DNA of 64,000 nucleotides from positions 124,001 through 188,000 of the forward strand of contig CAWFOP010000009.1 in assembly GCA_963817465.1 (NCBI GenBank), written 5' to 3'. Positions 47,082 through 56,927 of the stretch are shown here, in pieces (within the stretch, counting starts at the first letter, position 1; each line of letters opens with the position of its first letter). The DNA comes from CAMPKL01 sp963817465. Its GTDB lineage: Bacteria; Acidobacteriota; Terriglobia; Bryobacterales; UBA6623. The translations under genes were made by a program, and so were the position numbers. The notes under the pieces are model-generated. The model saw only the letters and a list, made by a program, of their open reading frames with translations, searched no databases and was not told the origin of the DNA.

Positions 47082-47240
47082 ATGAGCCGGCTATCGCTGC
47101 TCGAAGAGTTTGCGCTCTTCCTCAAAGAAAACAAAAAACTCTGGCTGCTGCCCATCGTGATCACGCTGGTCCTGCTCGGCGCGCTGCTGGCCTTCGCGCA
47201 GACTTCCGCCCTGGCGCCCTTCATCTACACGGTGTTCTAG
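47082..47240 (+). CDS. DUF5989-family single-span membrane peptide
   Basis: A 52-residue gene too short for most gene callers: RLSLLEEFALFLKENKKLWL, then one membrane helix (LPIVITLVLLGALLAFAQ) and the ending SALAPFIYTVF. This matches the DUF5989 pattern of a short amphipathic lead, KKLWLLPI, a helix and a SAxAPFIYTLF tail. A CAGGAGA ribosome site precedes ATG 47082. It diverges from the carbamoyltransferase, with 64 bases between, and belongs to the SxtJ/carbamoyltransferase neighbourhood seen in many phyla. Function unknown. Confidence 0.85.
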   Translation: MSRLSLLEEFALFLKENKKLWLLPIVITLVLLGALLAFAQTSALAPFIYTVF

Positions 47241-47285
47241 ACCGAGCTCAAATCGTTGCGAGCGCTGCTATCCTGCTAGGCGCTC

Positions 47286-48591
47286 ATGTCTACGCTTCGC
47301 CTGCTTGTCCTGCTCGCCGTCTGCGCACTCTCCGCCGCTGCGCAAAAACCCAATATCCAAAGACCCAATATCGTCGTGCTGTTCGCCGACGACCTCGGCT
47401 ACGGCGACCTCTCCTCGTTCGGCGCGCCGCTGGTGCGCACGCCCAATCTCGACGCTCTCGCGGCCGACGGCATGCGCCTGACGTCGTTCTACTCGGCCTC
47501 CTGGTGCGTGCCGGCGCGCAAGCAGTTGATGCTCGGGCGATATCCGTCGCGCGTGCCCATGGGCGGCACCGGCAGCGGCGGAACGGGCGGCATCCCCGCC
47601 GACCAGCTCACCCTCGCGCAGTCCCTCAAGGACGCCGGTTACCGCACCGGCATGATGGGCAAGTGGCATCTCGGGTACGTGAAAGACGAATATTTGCCCG
47701 TGGGCAAAGGCTTCGACTACTGGTTCGGACTGCCCTACTCGAACGACATGCAGCCGCCGTGGGTCAAGACCGACGTTCCGCTGTGGCTCTACGAAAACAC
47801 AAAGAAGCTCGAGCATCCGGTCGACCAGGACACGCTGACCGTGCGCTACACCGAGCACGCCGTCAAGTTCATCGAAGAGTCGGGCAACAAGCCCTTCTTC
47901 CTCTACATGGCCTATGCGATGCCCCATCTGCCGATCCACACCGCCAGGCGCTTTCGCAACCGCTCGCGCGCGGGTCTGCTCGGCGACGTGATCGAAGCCG
48001 TCGACTGGTCGGCGGGCGAGATCATCGGCGCGCTGCGCAAGCAAGGCGAGCTCGACAATACGATCGTCGTCTTCACCAGCGACAACGGCCCCTGGCTGCA
48101 CCTGCCCGACCGCATGCTGCAAGGCGGCGTCGAGCCTTGGCACGCCGGCTCGCCCGGCCCCTTCCGCGGCTGGAAGCACACCAGCTACGAAGGCGGCGTC
48201 CGCGAGCCCGTTCATCATTCGCTGGCCCGGCCAGACCAAGCCCGGCCGCGTTTCGCCGGACATGGCTGCAACGCTCGACCTCTACGTCAGTCTCATCAAG
48301 GCCGGCGGCGGCAAGCTGCCCGCCTACAAGCTGGACGGCTACGATATGCGCGCGTTCTTCAAGGGCGAGCAGGAAAGCTCTCCGCGTCAGGAGTTCTTCT
48401 ACGACAACGGAAAGGAAATCGAGGCCGTCCGGGTCGGCCCCTGGAAACTGCGCCAGGTCGACGGCAAAACCGAGCTGTTCCACCTGGAGGTCGACCCCTC
48501 GGAACGCTACAACCGCGCGGACGAGCTGACCGACCGCGTGAAAGAGCTCAGCGAGCGCCTCGAGAAGATGCGCCACGAGACGAGCAGTTAA
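47286..48591 (+). CDS. Secreted sulfatase (type I, Cys-type), frameshifted by one extra G
   Basis: About 434 residues with a signal peptide (LLVLLAVCALSAAAQ). Sulfatase landmarks: RPNIVVLFADDLGYGDLSSF (metal ligands), formylglycine site WCVPARKQLMLGRYP, GMMGKWHLGY, and FTSDNGPWL. The frame breaks at about 48208: CCCGTTCATC should be CCCTTCATC, giving REPFIIRWPG, the usual motif. Downstream, MAATLDLYVSLIKAGGGKLP and GPWKLRQVDGKTELFHLEVD continue in the other frame. Length is 3n+1. Substrate unknown; it is unlike the 603-codon-frame sulfatase at 18229 in lacking a C-terminal extension. Confidence 0.87.
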
Positions 48592-48833
48592 AGCGTGTGT
48601 GAAAGTCTGGTAGGGTTCGGCCGCAACCGGCGCTTCGTTTTCGTCTGGCAGCCGCTGTATGAGCATCGCGCGCTGCCGCCGAAGAAGCAGCCGGTGCGCT
48701 CGGCGCTTCAGCATGTCGGTAGCATCGTGCGGGAGCTGGTCTGGCTTCAAGGCGTTGTCGGGCCTGCGAAGCGGCTCCTCAACGAAAGGCTTGTTGCCGA
48801 CACCTATCCGCAAACGGGTAGAATCATGCCGTC

Positions 48834-51587
48834 GTGATCGGCGAGACCATCAGCCACTACAAGATCCTCGAAAAGCTCGGCGAGGGTGGTATGGGCGTCG
48901 TCTACAAGGCCGAGGACACAAAGCTCGAGCGGCCTGTAGCACTGAAGTTCCTGCCGGCGCATCTTCTAGGAAGCGAGGACGTCCGCAAGCGGTTTGAACG
49001 GGAAGCGAAGTCCTCAGCCACGCTCTCACACCCTAACGTCTGCCGGGTGTATGAGATTGACGAGGCCGACGGCAAGGCTTTCCTCGCGATGGAGCTCATC
49101 GAGGGGGAATCACTCGACAAGAAGATTGCGCGTGGGCCGCTGAAGCTCGACGAGGCGTTGTCGATCGCGCAGCAAGTTGCCAGGGGCCTCGAAGCCGCGC
49201 ACAAGCGCGGCGTCGTCCACCGCGACATCAAGCCCGAGAACACCATGGTCGACGAGGACGGCCACGTCACGATCATGGACTTTGGGTTGGCGCAGCTCAC
49301 GGAAGCGTCGCGTCTGACCAAGACGGATGAGACGCTGGGCACGGTTGCCTATATGAGCCCCGAGCAGACCGAAGGCTCGGGGACGGACCACCGGACCGAC
49401 GTTTGGGCGCTCGGCGTCGTGCTCTACGAGATGGTCACCGGCCAGCAGCCGTTCAAGGGTGACTACGACAAAGCGGTGATGTACTCCATCCTCAACGAGG
49501 AACCGGAGCCGATCACAGCTCTCCGAACGGGCGTGCCGATGCAGCTAGAGGACTACGTCTGTAAGTGCCTCGCCAAGGATCCCAGCAGGCGGTACCAAAA
49601 CGCGCCCGATCTCATCGTGGATTTGGAGGCCCTTGCGGAGAAGCTCAGAGCCGGCAAGTCCAAGGTGCTTAGCGACCATGCAAAGCCTCCGGTCGTCGCC
49701 GCCCGGGCTCCCCAGCCGCCAAAACGGACAACGGTTTGGGTAGCGGTCGCGGCAGCGGCGGTTGTCGCCGCTGGATCTGGCTGGTGGACAAGAGACTGGA
49801 TGTTGGCCAGCCCTGCCCAAGCGCCGCGCTACACCCTCACGCAACTCACCTTCGACGGCGGCTTGACGCATCAGCCGACGATATCGCGAGACGGTAAGTT
49901 CATTGCCTACGCCTCGGATCGGTCCGGTGAAGGCAACCTCGACCTCTGGGTTCAACAGGTCGGCGGGGGCTCGCCGATTCGGTTGACATCCAACCCGGCG
50001 GATGACATGGAGCCGGACTTCTCGCCGGACGGCCAGACTATCGTCTTCCATTCGCGCCGGGACGGCGGCGGGATCTACGTGGTCCCGGCGCTCGGAGGTC
50101 AAGAAAAGCTCATCGCTCCAGATGGTATGCAGCCGAGGTTCTCCCCCAACGGCTCGGAGATCGCCTATTGGGTGGGTCAAGTTGTAGGTCTTTCCGCAGC
50201 TCACGCCGACCTAAACAGCGCCTCAAGCGTCATGACGGTTTCCACGTCCGGCCTGTCGCCCGTCTCGCGCACTGCCGAATTCACCCGCGCCCAGTCGCCG
50301 GAATGGCTTGACGATGGTTTGGGTCTCGTTATTGAGGGCATACGGACCAGCGAGGATGCAACTGACTGGTGGATCGTACCGCTCGACGGAACACCGGCTC
50401 GACCGACGGGCGCCTACCAAATCGGTCGTGATTTCGTGAACCAGACTTGGGAGCCGCAAATAGCCTCGATACAAGGGGACTACGTGATCTTCTCTCTGCC
50501 TGAGTCCAACAGCCGCAGCCTTTGGCGACGGCGATTGCCTGGACCAGCTTCAAAAGTCCCGGGCCCTCCCGAAAGACTGACGTTCGGCACTGAGGAGCAC
50601 TTTGGAGGAGATTCCGCCGAGTCCGGCCGGTTGGTCTTCGCCAGTCTGCGTCGCCAGATCGATCTCTGGAGTCTGCCCCTAAACACGAAGAGCGGGCTTG
50701 TGACCGGCAATATCGAGCAGTTGACCGATGACCCTGCATCGATAGGCTGGCCGGCAGTCTCGAGCAACGGTGAGACCGTCGCCTTCACGACTGAACGGTA
50801 CGGAAATCTCGACGTAATGACCCTGGACTTGAAAACCCGAGCTCGAACTACCGTTGCCGGAAGCGGCATGCTCGAAGTATGGCCATGGGTCAATTCGACA
50901 GCATCAAGGATCGTCTACGCAGTTGAGGTAGAAGACCACGCAGTTAGGGTAGAAGACGATTTCCGTTTCGACCTAGCGCAGTTGGGCGGCGGCCTTACGC
51001 GCACCCTCCTCACCGGCGGCGGCCGGTTCGACGGCCTGTCGGCTGATGAAGGCCGCATCCTGTATCGCCGCCGAGACAGCGGTATCATTGCCTACGATAT
51101 CGCCGCTGGCAAGGAAGATGTGCTGATCACGGGCGACGAGCGATCTCAACTTTATCAGTCCAAATTCTCGCCCGACGGCCGCTGGGTGCTGTTCATGAAG
51201 CGTGAGCGGGAGACGCCCTCTTTATCGCGGCTGTTTGTCGCGCCGATCGACGGTGAAACGCCCGTTCCAGAGCGCGCCTGGGTTGAGGTCTCTGTAGGGG
51301 AATCCCTGTTTGACAAATGCCGCTGGGCTGCCAACGGCGCCCTAATCTACTACGTCAGCGATAGGGATGGATTCAATTGCATCTGGGCGCAACGTCTCGA
51401 GCCGTATACGAAGAGGCCCGTTGGGGAACCGCTCGCGATCTATCACTCCCACGATCCCAGACGTTCGATCTTCAATGTGGACCTGGGTGTTCAGGAGATC
51501 TCCGTGGCTCGCGACAAGATCGTCTTCAACATGGCGACTGTCACGGGCAACGTTTGGATGATGGACCCAGTGGAGCGTTCAGAATAA
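48834..51587 (+). CDS. Ser/Thr protein kinase with transmembrane helix and WD40/TolB-like propeller
   Basis: A 917-residue one-pass membrane kinase. The Hanks-type domain fills the first 280 residues: GEGGMGVVYKAE (P-loop), VALK with Lys38, HRDIKPEN with His129-Arg130-Asp131, DFGLA at Asp149 and MSPEQ. A helix (TTVWVAVAAAAVVAAGSGWW) follows at about 303-322. The periplasmic part is a propeller of PD40 repeats such as PTISRDGKFIAYASDRSG, PDFSPDGQTIVFHSRRDG and SKFSPDGRWVLFMKRERE, which would sense an extracytoplasmic ligand. The GTG start precedes MIGETISHYKILEKLG, the usual N terminus of acidobacterial kinases. Its targets are unknown. Confidence 0.93.
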   Translation: MIGETISHYKILEKLGEGGMGVVYKAEDTKLERPVALKFLPAHLLGSEDVRKRFEREAKSSATLSHPNVCRVYEIDEADGKAFLAMELIEGESLDKKIARGPLKLDEALSIAQQVARGLEAAHKRGVVHRDIKPENTMVDEDGHVTIMDFGLAQLTEASRLTKTDETLGTVAYMSPEQTEGSGTDHRTDVWALGVVLYEMVTGQQPFKGDYDKAVMYSILNEEPEPITALRTGVPMQLEDYVCKCLAKDPSRRYQNAPDLIVDLEALAEKLRAGKSKVLSDHAKPPVVAARAPQPPKRTTVWVAVAAAAVVAAGSGWWTRDWMLASPAQAPRYTLTQLTFDGGLTHQPTISRDGKFIAYASDRSGEGNLDLWVQQVGGGSPIRLTSNPADDMEPDFSPDGQTIVFHSRRDGGGIYVVPALGGQEKLIAPDGMQPRFSPNGSEIAYWVGQVVGLSAAHADLNSASSVMTVSTSGLSPVSRTAEFTRAQSPEWLDDGLGLVIEGIRTSEDATDWWIVPLDGTPARPTGAYQIGRDFVNQTWEPQIASIQGDYVIFSLPESNSRSLWRRRLPGPASKVPGPPERLTFGTEEHFGGDSAESGRLVFASLRRQIDLWSLPLNTKSGLVTGNIEQLTDDPASIGWPAVSSNGETVAFTTERYGNLDVMTLDLKTRARTTVAGSGMLEVWPWVNSTASRIVYAVEVEDHAVRVEDDFRFDLAQLGGGLTRTLLTGGGRFDGLSADEGRILYRRRDSGIIAYDIAAGKEDVLITGDERSQLYQSKFSPDGRWVLFMKRERETPSLSRLFVAPIDGETPVPERAWVEVSVGESLFDKCRWAANGALIYYVSDRDGFNCIWAQRLEPYTKRPVGEPLAIYHSHDPRRSIFNVDLGVQEISVARDKIVFNMATVTGNVWMMDPVERSE

Positions 51588-51805
51588 CCGACCAGAAGAT
51601 TGAGCCAACCAAACCGAAGGGTTTCGCGACCACGAGCCGAACGAAGTCCAACGATCGAGGTATTGACATCCCTTCGCGCGGTTAGCTGTTGGGAAATCGC
51701 CAACCAACGAACGATCTGACCGCTGATCCCGCCTGAGGTCCTGGTCCGATTCCAAGGGCCAAACGAGGTTGACGGACAGACCGTCCTCAGTAGCGCGCGT
51801 TCGGC

Positions 51806-53276
51806 TTACTTGCGAGCCTGGACGGCCGCGATCTCTTCGAGGCCGACGATGTTGGTCGGGTAGTCGCCGGTGTAGCAGGCGTAGCAGCACTGCTTCTGTA
51901 GCGTTGCGCCTACGGCTTTGTGCAGACCTTCGATCGACAGGTATGCCAGCGAGTCAGCGCCCGTGTAGTCGCGGATCTCGTCGACCGTGTAATTCGCCGC
52001 GATCAGCTCGCCTTTCGATGGCGTATCGACGCCGTAGATAGCAGGGCGACAGCGTCGGGCGGGCACGAAATCCGCAAGTGCACTTCTTTCGCGCCGAACT
52101 CGCGCATCAGCTTGACGATCTTGCGCGAGGTCGTGCCGCGCACCAGCGAATCGTCGACCAGGATCACGCGCTGGCCTTCAACTAGATGCCGCACCGGATT
52201 CAGCTTCTGCCGCACGCGCGAGTCGCGCGTCGACTGCTGCGGCTCGATGAATGTCCGCCCCACGTAGTGGTTACGAATCAGGCCCAGCTTATACGGCAGG
52301 CCTGACTCGGCGCGTAGCCGATCGCCGCCGGCACGCCCGAGTCGGGCACCGGGACGACGCAATCCGCCGACACCGGACTCTCGCGCGCCAAGATACGGCC
52401 CAGGTTCTCGCGCGACTCCGCCACCGGCCGCCCGAAGACGACCGAATCGGGCCGCGAGAAGTACACGTGCTCGAACACGCACTGCGACGGCTCGTCCTTC
52501 TGTGTAAACGGCTCGCGTGTGTAGCCTTCGTCGGTGACGATGATCATCTCGCCGGGCTCGACTTCGCCGATCAGCCGCGCCTGGATCAGGTCGAAGGCGC
52601 AGGTTTCCGACGCGGCCACGTACGCCTTGGCGCCGCTCTCGAGCGTGACTTCGCCGAAGGCCAAAGGCCGGAAGCCCTTGGGGTCGCGCGCGATGATCAG
52701 CCGGTCTTGGGCAAGCAGCACCAGCGAATAGGCGCCCTCGAGCCGCAGCAACGACTCGCGCAAGGCGTGGCGCAGCGTGTTCTCGCGCGAGCGCGCCATC
52801 AGATGCAGAATCGCCTCGGTGTCGCTGGTCGCCTGGAAGATCGAGCCGGTCGATTCGAGCTCGCTGCGCAGCTCGAGTCCGTTGGTGAGGTTGCCGTTGT
52901 GCGCCACGGCCAACTGGCCCTTGTTGCACTCGACGTAGAACGGCTGCGCATTGCGGCCCGCGCTCGGGCCCGCGGTCGAATAGCGGGTATGCCCGATCGC
53001 TGCGTGCCCGGGCAGCTTCTCGATGATGTCTTCGGTGAAGACTTCGCGCACAAGCCCCATGCCCTTGTGGGCATGCAGGCGCAGGCCGTCGCTTGTCACG
53101 ATGCCCGCGCTCTCTTGGCCGCGATGTTGTAGAGCGTAGAGACCAAGGTAGGCGACTTTCGCCGCTTCCGGGTGGCCCCAGATTCCGAATACTCCGCACT
53201 CGTCGTGGAAGCGATCGTCGTCGACGTCGCCATCCCAAACGGCCGGAGGCAACGGCTGCGCCTCGTCGATATTCAT
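51806..53276 (-). CDS. purF: Amidophosphoribosyltransferase (two frameshifts)
   Basis: About 490 residues. It makes phosphoribosylamine from PRPP and glutamine, the first step of purine synthesis. After a short propeptide-like lead, DECGVFGI carries the N-terminal nucleophile Cys, with YALQHRGQESAGI, GHTRYSTAG and AHNGNLTN. Frame breaks occur near 52312 (ending VPAAIGYA; continuing ESGLPYKLGLIRNHYVG) and near 52055 (after VHLRISCPP; continuing CRPAIYGVDTPSKGELIA). Each is equivalent to one missing base. The PRPP loop VILVDDSLVRGTTSRKIV is intact between them. The start ATG overlaps the purL stop (ATGA). Confidence 0.9.
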
Positions 53277-55525
53277 TCTTGTTCCAGCATCCCCGCCAGC
53301 GCCGTGTCCCACCTGCTGAACAGGTCTTCCACGGCGGTTGAAAAGAACTCGCGGTCGTTGACTTCAAACGTCAAACGCCCATGATCGACAGTGTTCCCTA
53401 CTACTAAGGTCGACGCTCCCCGCGCCGCGGCCGTTTCTACGGTCTCTTCTAGTTTTGATTCTTCAACCGACAACAAGATGCGCGACGGCGCCTCGTGGAA
53501 GAGCGCATAAACCGCCGGCAACTCCGTTTCAATGCTGAGTTCCGCACCCATTTTCGCAGGGCCGAAGCAGCATTCCGCCGCCGCCACGGCCAAGCCGCCG
53601 TCGCTGATGTCATGCAGCGACTCGGCCAGGTTCTTGGCGACAATCGCGCGCGCCGCATCGTGCACGCGCTTCTCGTAATCCATATCGAGCGCAGGCGGCA
53701 GGCCCCAGACTTGGCCTATAACAACCTTTGCGTACTGCGAGCCGCCGAAGCGACGCTCCAGCTCGTCCTCGTAGCCCGGCAGCAATCCGCCCAGCAGCAC
53801 CAGCTTCCGCCCGGCGGCCTTGAAGTGCGAGCCCGGCGGCGGATTCATGTGCCGCAGCAGGCCGACCACGCCCATCACGGGAGTCGGATAAATTCCCTTG
53901 CCCAGCGTCTCGTTATAGAGGCTGACGTTGCCGCCCGTGATCGGCGCTTCAAACGCCCGGCAAGCCTCGCCGACGCCCTCGATGGCCTCGACGAGCTGCG
54001 CCATGATCTCCGGCTTCTCCGGGTTGCCGAAGTTCAGGCAGTTGGTCGCGCCCAGCGGCTCGGCGCCGACCGTGGCGAGGTTGCGGCAGCACTCCGCCAC
54101 CGCCAGCCGCGCGCCTTCCCGCGGCCCTAGCGCGCAGTAGCGGCCGTTGCCGTCGAGCGCGATCGCCAGCGAGACGCCGGCTTCCTTGACGCGCACGACG
54201 GCGGCGTCCGCGCCGGGGCCCTGGGTCGTGTTCGTCCGAACCTGGTAGTCGTACTGCTCGTAGATCCAGCGCTTCGAGCAGATGTCGGCCGAGGCGAGCA
54301 GCTTTTCGAGCGCCGCTAGCGCCGCCGCGCCGTCCACTTCCGCCACCGCAGGGCCGTCGAGCGGGTGCGCGCGATAGGGCTGCGTGTGGGGCCGGTCGTA
54401 TTTGGGCGCGTCGTCGGTCAGAAAACCGTTGTTCAGCTCGGCCTCGGTCCGGCCGTGGTCCTTCACACGCAGCAGGCCGTCTTCTGTGACCGTGCCGATC
54501 TCCACCGCGTCGAGGCCCCACTTGTGGAATACGTCGTAGACTTCCTGCTCGCGGCCGCGCTCGGCGACCAGCAGCATGCGCTCCTGCGACTCCGACAGCA
54601 TGATCTCGTACGGCGTCATCCCCGTATCGCGCTGCGGCACGTATTTGAGGTCGATTTCGACGCCCGCGCCCGAGCGTCCGCCCATCTCGCAAGTCGAGCA
54701 GGTCAGTCCGGCCGCGCCCATGTCTTGAATACCTAGGATCGCGCCGGTCTGCATCGCCTCGAGGCACGCCTCGAGCAGGAGCTTTTCGAGGAATGGGTCT
54801 CCGACCTGCACATTGGGCCGCTTGGCCTCGGAATCCTCTCCGAACTCCTCCGACGCCATCGAGGCGCCCTTGATGCCGTCGCGGCCGGTCTTGGCGCCGA
54901 CGTAGATCACCGGATTGCCGACGCCCGTCGCCGCGCCGAAGAAAATCTGATCGCTCTTGAACACGCCCAGCGCGAACGCGTTGACCAGGGGATTGCCTGA
55001 GTAGCCGGGCTCGAAAACGCACTCACCGCCGACGGTCGGCACGCCGAAGCAGTTGCCGTAGTTGGCGATGCCCTTCACCACGCCGTCGACGATATGCCGC
55101 GTGCGCGAGCCGCTGATCGGATCGTCCAGCGGCCCGAAGCGCAGCGAATCCATCACGGCGATCGGCCGCGCACCCATGGTGAAGATGTCGCGCAAGATGC
55201 CGCCGACGCCCGTCGTCGCGCCCTGGAACGGCTCGACGAAGCTGGGGTGGTTATGCGACTCGATCTTGAACGCCGCCGCCCAGCCGTTTCCGATGTCGAC
55301 GATGCCGGCGTTCTCGCCCGGCCCGACGAGGATGCGCGGGCCTTCGGTGGGGAGGTTTTTGAGGTGAATCCGCGACGATTTGTAGGAGCAGTGCTCGCTC
55401 CACATCACGCTGATCACGCCCAGCTCGGTCAGCGTCGGTTCGCGCCCCAGCCGCTCGAGAATACGGTCGTATTCTTCGCCCGTCAACCCGTGCTCTCTGA
55501 CGACTTCGGGTGTGATGGCCGGCAT
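53273..55525 (-). CDS. purL: Phosphoribosylformylglycinamidine synthase II
   Basis: A 750-residue ATP-dependent ligase of the small-PurL type, which works with PurQ and PurS. Motifs: GVISVMWSEHCSYKSSRIHL (catalytic His), FKIESHNHPSFVEPFQGAT, GTVTEDGLLRVKDHGR, DGNGRYCALGP and NFGNPEKPEIMAQLVEAI, ending with LAESLHDISDGGLAVAAAEC. Length is typical of the three-subunit enzyme. It converts FGAR to FGAM. It lies between purQ (18 bases upstream) and purF (4-base overlap); purS is not adjacent. Confidence 0.97.
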   Translation of the reverse strand: MPAITPEVVREHGLTGEEYDRILERLGREPTLTELGVISVMWSEHCSYKSSRIHLKNLPTEGPRILVGPGENAGIVDIGNGWAAAFKIESHNHPSFVEPFQGATTGVGGILRDIFTMGARPIAVMDSLRFGPLDDPISGSRTRHIVDGVVKGIANYGNCFGVPTVGGECVFEPGYSGNPLVNAFALGVFKSDQIFFGAATGVGNPVIYVGAKTGRDGIKGASMASEEFGEDSEAKRPNVQVGDPFLEKLLLEACLEAMQTGAILGIQDMGAAGLTCSTCEMGGRSGAGVEIDLKYVPQRDTGMTPYEIMLSESQERMLLVAERGREQEVYDVFHKWGLDAVEIGTVTEDGLLRVKDHGRTEAELNNGFLTDDAPKYDRPHTQPYRAHPLDGPAVAEVDGAAALAALEKLLASADICSKRWIYEQYDYQVRTNTTQGPGADAAVVRVKEAGVSLAIALDGNGRYCALGPREGARLAVAECCRNLATVGAEPLGATNCLNFGNPEKPEIMAQLVEAIEGVGEACRAFEAPITGGNVSLYNETLGKGIYPTPVMGVVGLLRHMNPPPGSHFKAAGRKLVLLGGLLPGYEDELERRFGGSQYAKVVIGQVWGLPPALDMDYEKRVHDAARAIVAKNLAESLHDISDGGLAVAAAECCFGPAKMGAELSIETELPAVYALFHEAPSRILLSVEESKLEETVETAAARGASTLVVGNTVDHGRLTFEVNDREFFSTAVEDLFSRWDTALAGMLEQE

Positions 55526-55543
55526 TTGGTTCTAGGGTCCTCG

Positions 55544-56242
55544 TCAGCGAACGGCCGCGTGCGCGGCGGCCATGGAATGGAAAATCGCGAGTCCGTCGGT
55601 CGAACCCATCGCCGGGTCGGCGGCGCGCTCCGGATGCGGCATCATGCCCATCACGTTGCGCCCTTCGTTGAGGACGCCGGCGATGTTGCGCGCCGACCCG
55701 TTCGGGTTCGCCGCTTCGCTCGCCCGGCCTACGGCGTCGACATAGCGAAACGCAACACGATCCTCGCGCTCGAGCATATTGAGCGTCTCATCGTCCGCGA
55801 AATAGCATCCTTCACCGTGGGCGATAGGAATTTCGAGCGGCTTCGCGGGGTCGCATTCGGAGGTAAACGGCGAATTCGTCGTCTCGGTCTTGAGGCGAAC
55901 CGTCTTGCAGGCGAACCGCAAGCTACGGTTGTGGACCAGCGCGCCGGGCAGCAAATGCGACTCAACCAGGATCTGAAAGCCGTTGCAGATGCCGATGACG
56001 AGGCCGCCCGAGTCGGCGAATCGCCGCACCGCGCCCATGATGGGCGAAAACCGCGAAATCGCGCCCGCACGCAGGTAATCGCCGTACGAAAAGCCGCCCG
56101 GCAAGATCACCGCGTCCACGCCTTGCAAGTCTTCGGATTGATGCCAGAGGGGAACGGACTTTTGGCCGAGATTGTGCTCGACTGCCCATAAGGCGTCGTG
56201 ATCGCAGTTAGAGCCGGGAAAAATGACGACGCCGAAGTCCAT
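55544..56242 (-). CDS. purQ: Phosphoribosylformylglycinamidine synthase subunit I (glutaminase)
   Basis: A 232-residue class I glutamine amidotransferase that supplies ammonia to PurL. It starts MDFGVVIFPGSNCDHDAL. The catalytic Cys is in LVIGICNGFQILVES, preceded by ILPGGFSYGDYLRAGA, and the His-Glu pair is in VMGMMPHPERAAD. GTG at 56245 could start instead. First gene of purQ-purL-purF. The leader of about 220 bases up to erpA carries no small purS-like gene on either strand. Confidence 0.95.
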   Translation of the reverse strand: MDFGVVIFPGSNCDHDALWAVEHNLGQKSVPLWHQSEDLQGVDAVILPGGFSYGDYLRAGAISRFSPIMGAVRRFADSGGLVIGICNGFQILVESHLLPGALVHNRSLRFACKTVRLKTETTNSPFTSECDPAKPLEIPIAHGEGCYFADDETLNMLEREDRVAFRYVDAVGRASEAANPNGSARNIAGVLNEGRNVMGMMPHPERAADPAMGSTDGLAIFHSMAAAHAAVR

Positions 56243-56381
56243 CACAAGAGGAACTGCGGAAAACGTCAGTGTAGCATTTCCTTAACAAACGGCAGCCGTG
56301 GGATGCGCGAATTCCGACACATGTCAGAGCATCAGGGCCCGCCTGCGCGCGCCGGGGAAGAAATCGCGCGTTTCTCGCAAC

Positions 56382-56414
56382 TTGCGCGCGAGATTCGGCA
56401 TCCTCTTATATACT
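56382..56414 (+). promoter_or_regulatory. Candidate sigma-70-like promoter for erpA
   Basis: TTGCGC (56382-56387) is followed after 18 bases by TTATAT and overlapping TATACT (56406-56414), an AT-rich island in a GC-rich region about 50 bases before ATG 56464. Prediction only. Confidence 0.4.
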
Positions 56415-56463
56415 GATTTGCAGGAACGGCCCGGATCCGTTCCGACTCGAGAGGGAATCGCAC

Positions 56464-56790
56464 ATGCTCAATCTCACCGATACCGCGATCAACAAGGTCA
56501 ACGAGATCATCTCGCAGCAGGAGCCCAAGCCGCAGGCTCTGCGCGTCTCCGTCGTCGGCGGCGGCTGCTCGGGCTTCCAGTACTCGATGGCCTTTGAAAA
56601 CAATAAGATGCCGCTCGACAAGGAGTTCACTTTCGAAGGCGGTCTGAAAGTTTTCGTCGACCAAGCCTCGCTGCTCTACCTCGATAACGTCAGAATCGAC
56701 TACATCGAGTCGATGGAAGGCGCGGGCTTCAAGTTCGACAACCCGAACGTCACCTCGACCTGCGGCTGCGGCAGCTCCTTCAGCGCCTAG
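56464..56790 (+). CDS. erpA: Iron-sulfur cluster insertion protein (ErpA/IscA, HesB family)
   Basis: A 108-residue A-type carrier that delivers Fe-S clusters to apoproteins. The three conserved cysteines are present: VVGGGCSGFQYSMAF, then STCGCGSSFSA at the C terminus. LTDTAINKVNEIISQQ opens the fold. The KLVVDP-like strand reads LKVFVDQASLLYLDNVRIDY. ErpA, IscA and SufA cannot be told apart with certainty by eye. An AGAGGGA site precedes the ATG. A strong hairpin follows the stop. Confidence 0.9.
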   Translation: MLNLTDTAINKVNEIISQQEPKPQALRVSVVGGGCSGFQYSMAFENNKMPLDKEFTFEGGLKVFVDQASLLYLDNVRIDYIESMEGAGFKFDNPNVTSTCGCGSSFSA

Positions 56791-56815
56791 CCCCGACAAT
56801 TCGAGACGAGACCGC

Positions 56816-56845
56816 ACAGCGTCGTCCCTGCCGGGGCGGCGCTGT
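56816..56845 (+). terminator. Probable intrinsic-type terminator hairpin after erpA
   Basis: ACAGCGTCGTCCC (56816-56828) pairs with GGGGCGGCGCTGT (56833-56845) over 13 positions, with two G-T wobbles, around a TGCC loop. Only a weak T-rich tail (CGTTGT) follows, so it may need Rho or act as a stabilising 3' stem. Confidence 0.6.
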
Positions 56846-56927
56846 CGTTGTATCGGCTCCAACCTCGGCCAACCCGCGACAGTGGCGCAGCCTCATCATG
56901 TTGCTTGAGTTGACTCTTCGTCCACGC

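Noticed and set aside
48595..48837. 80-codon plus-strand frame before the kinase
   Set aside because: No ribosome site and no homology that I can see; it runs into the kinase start.
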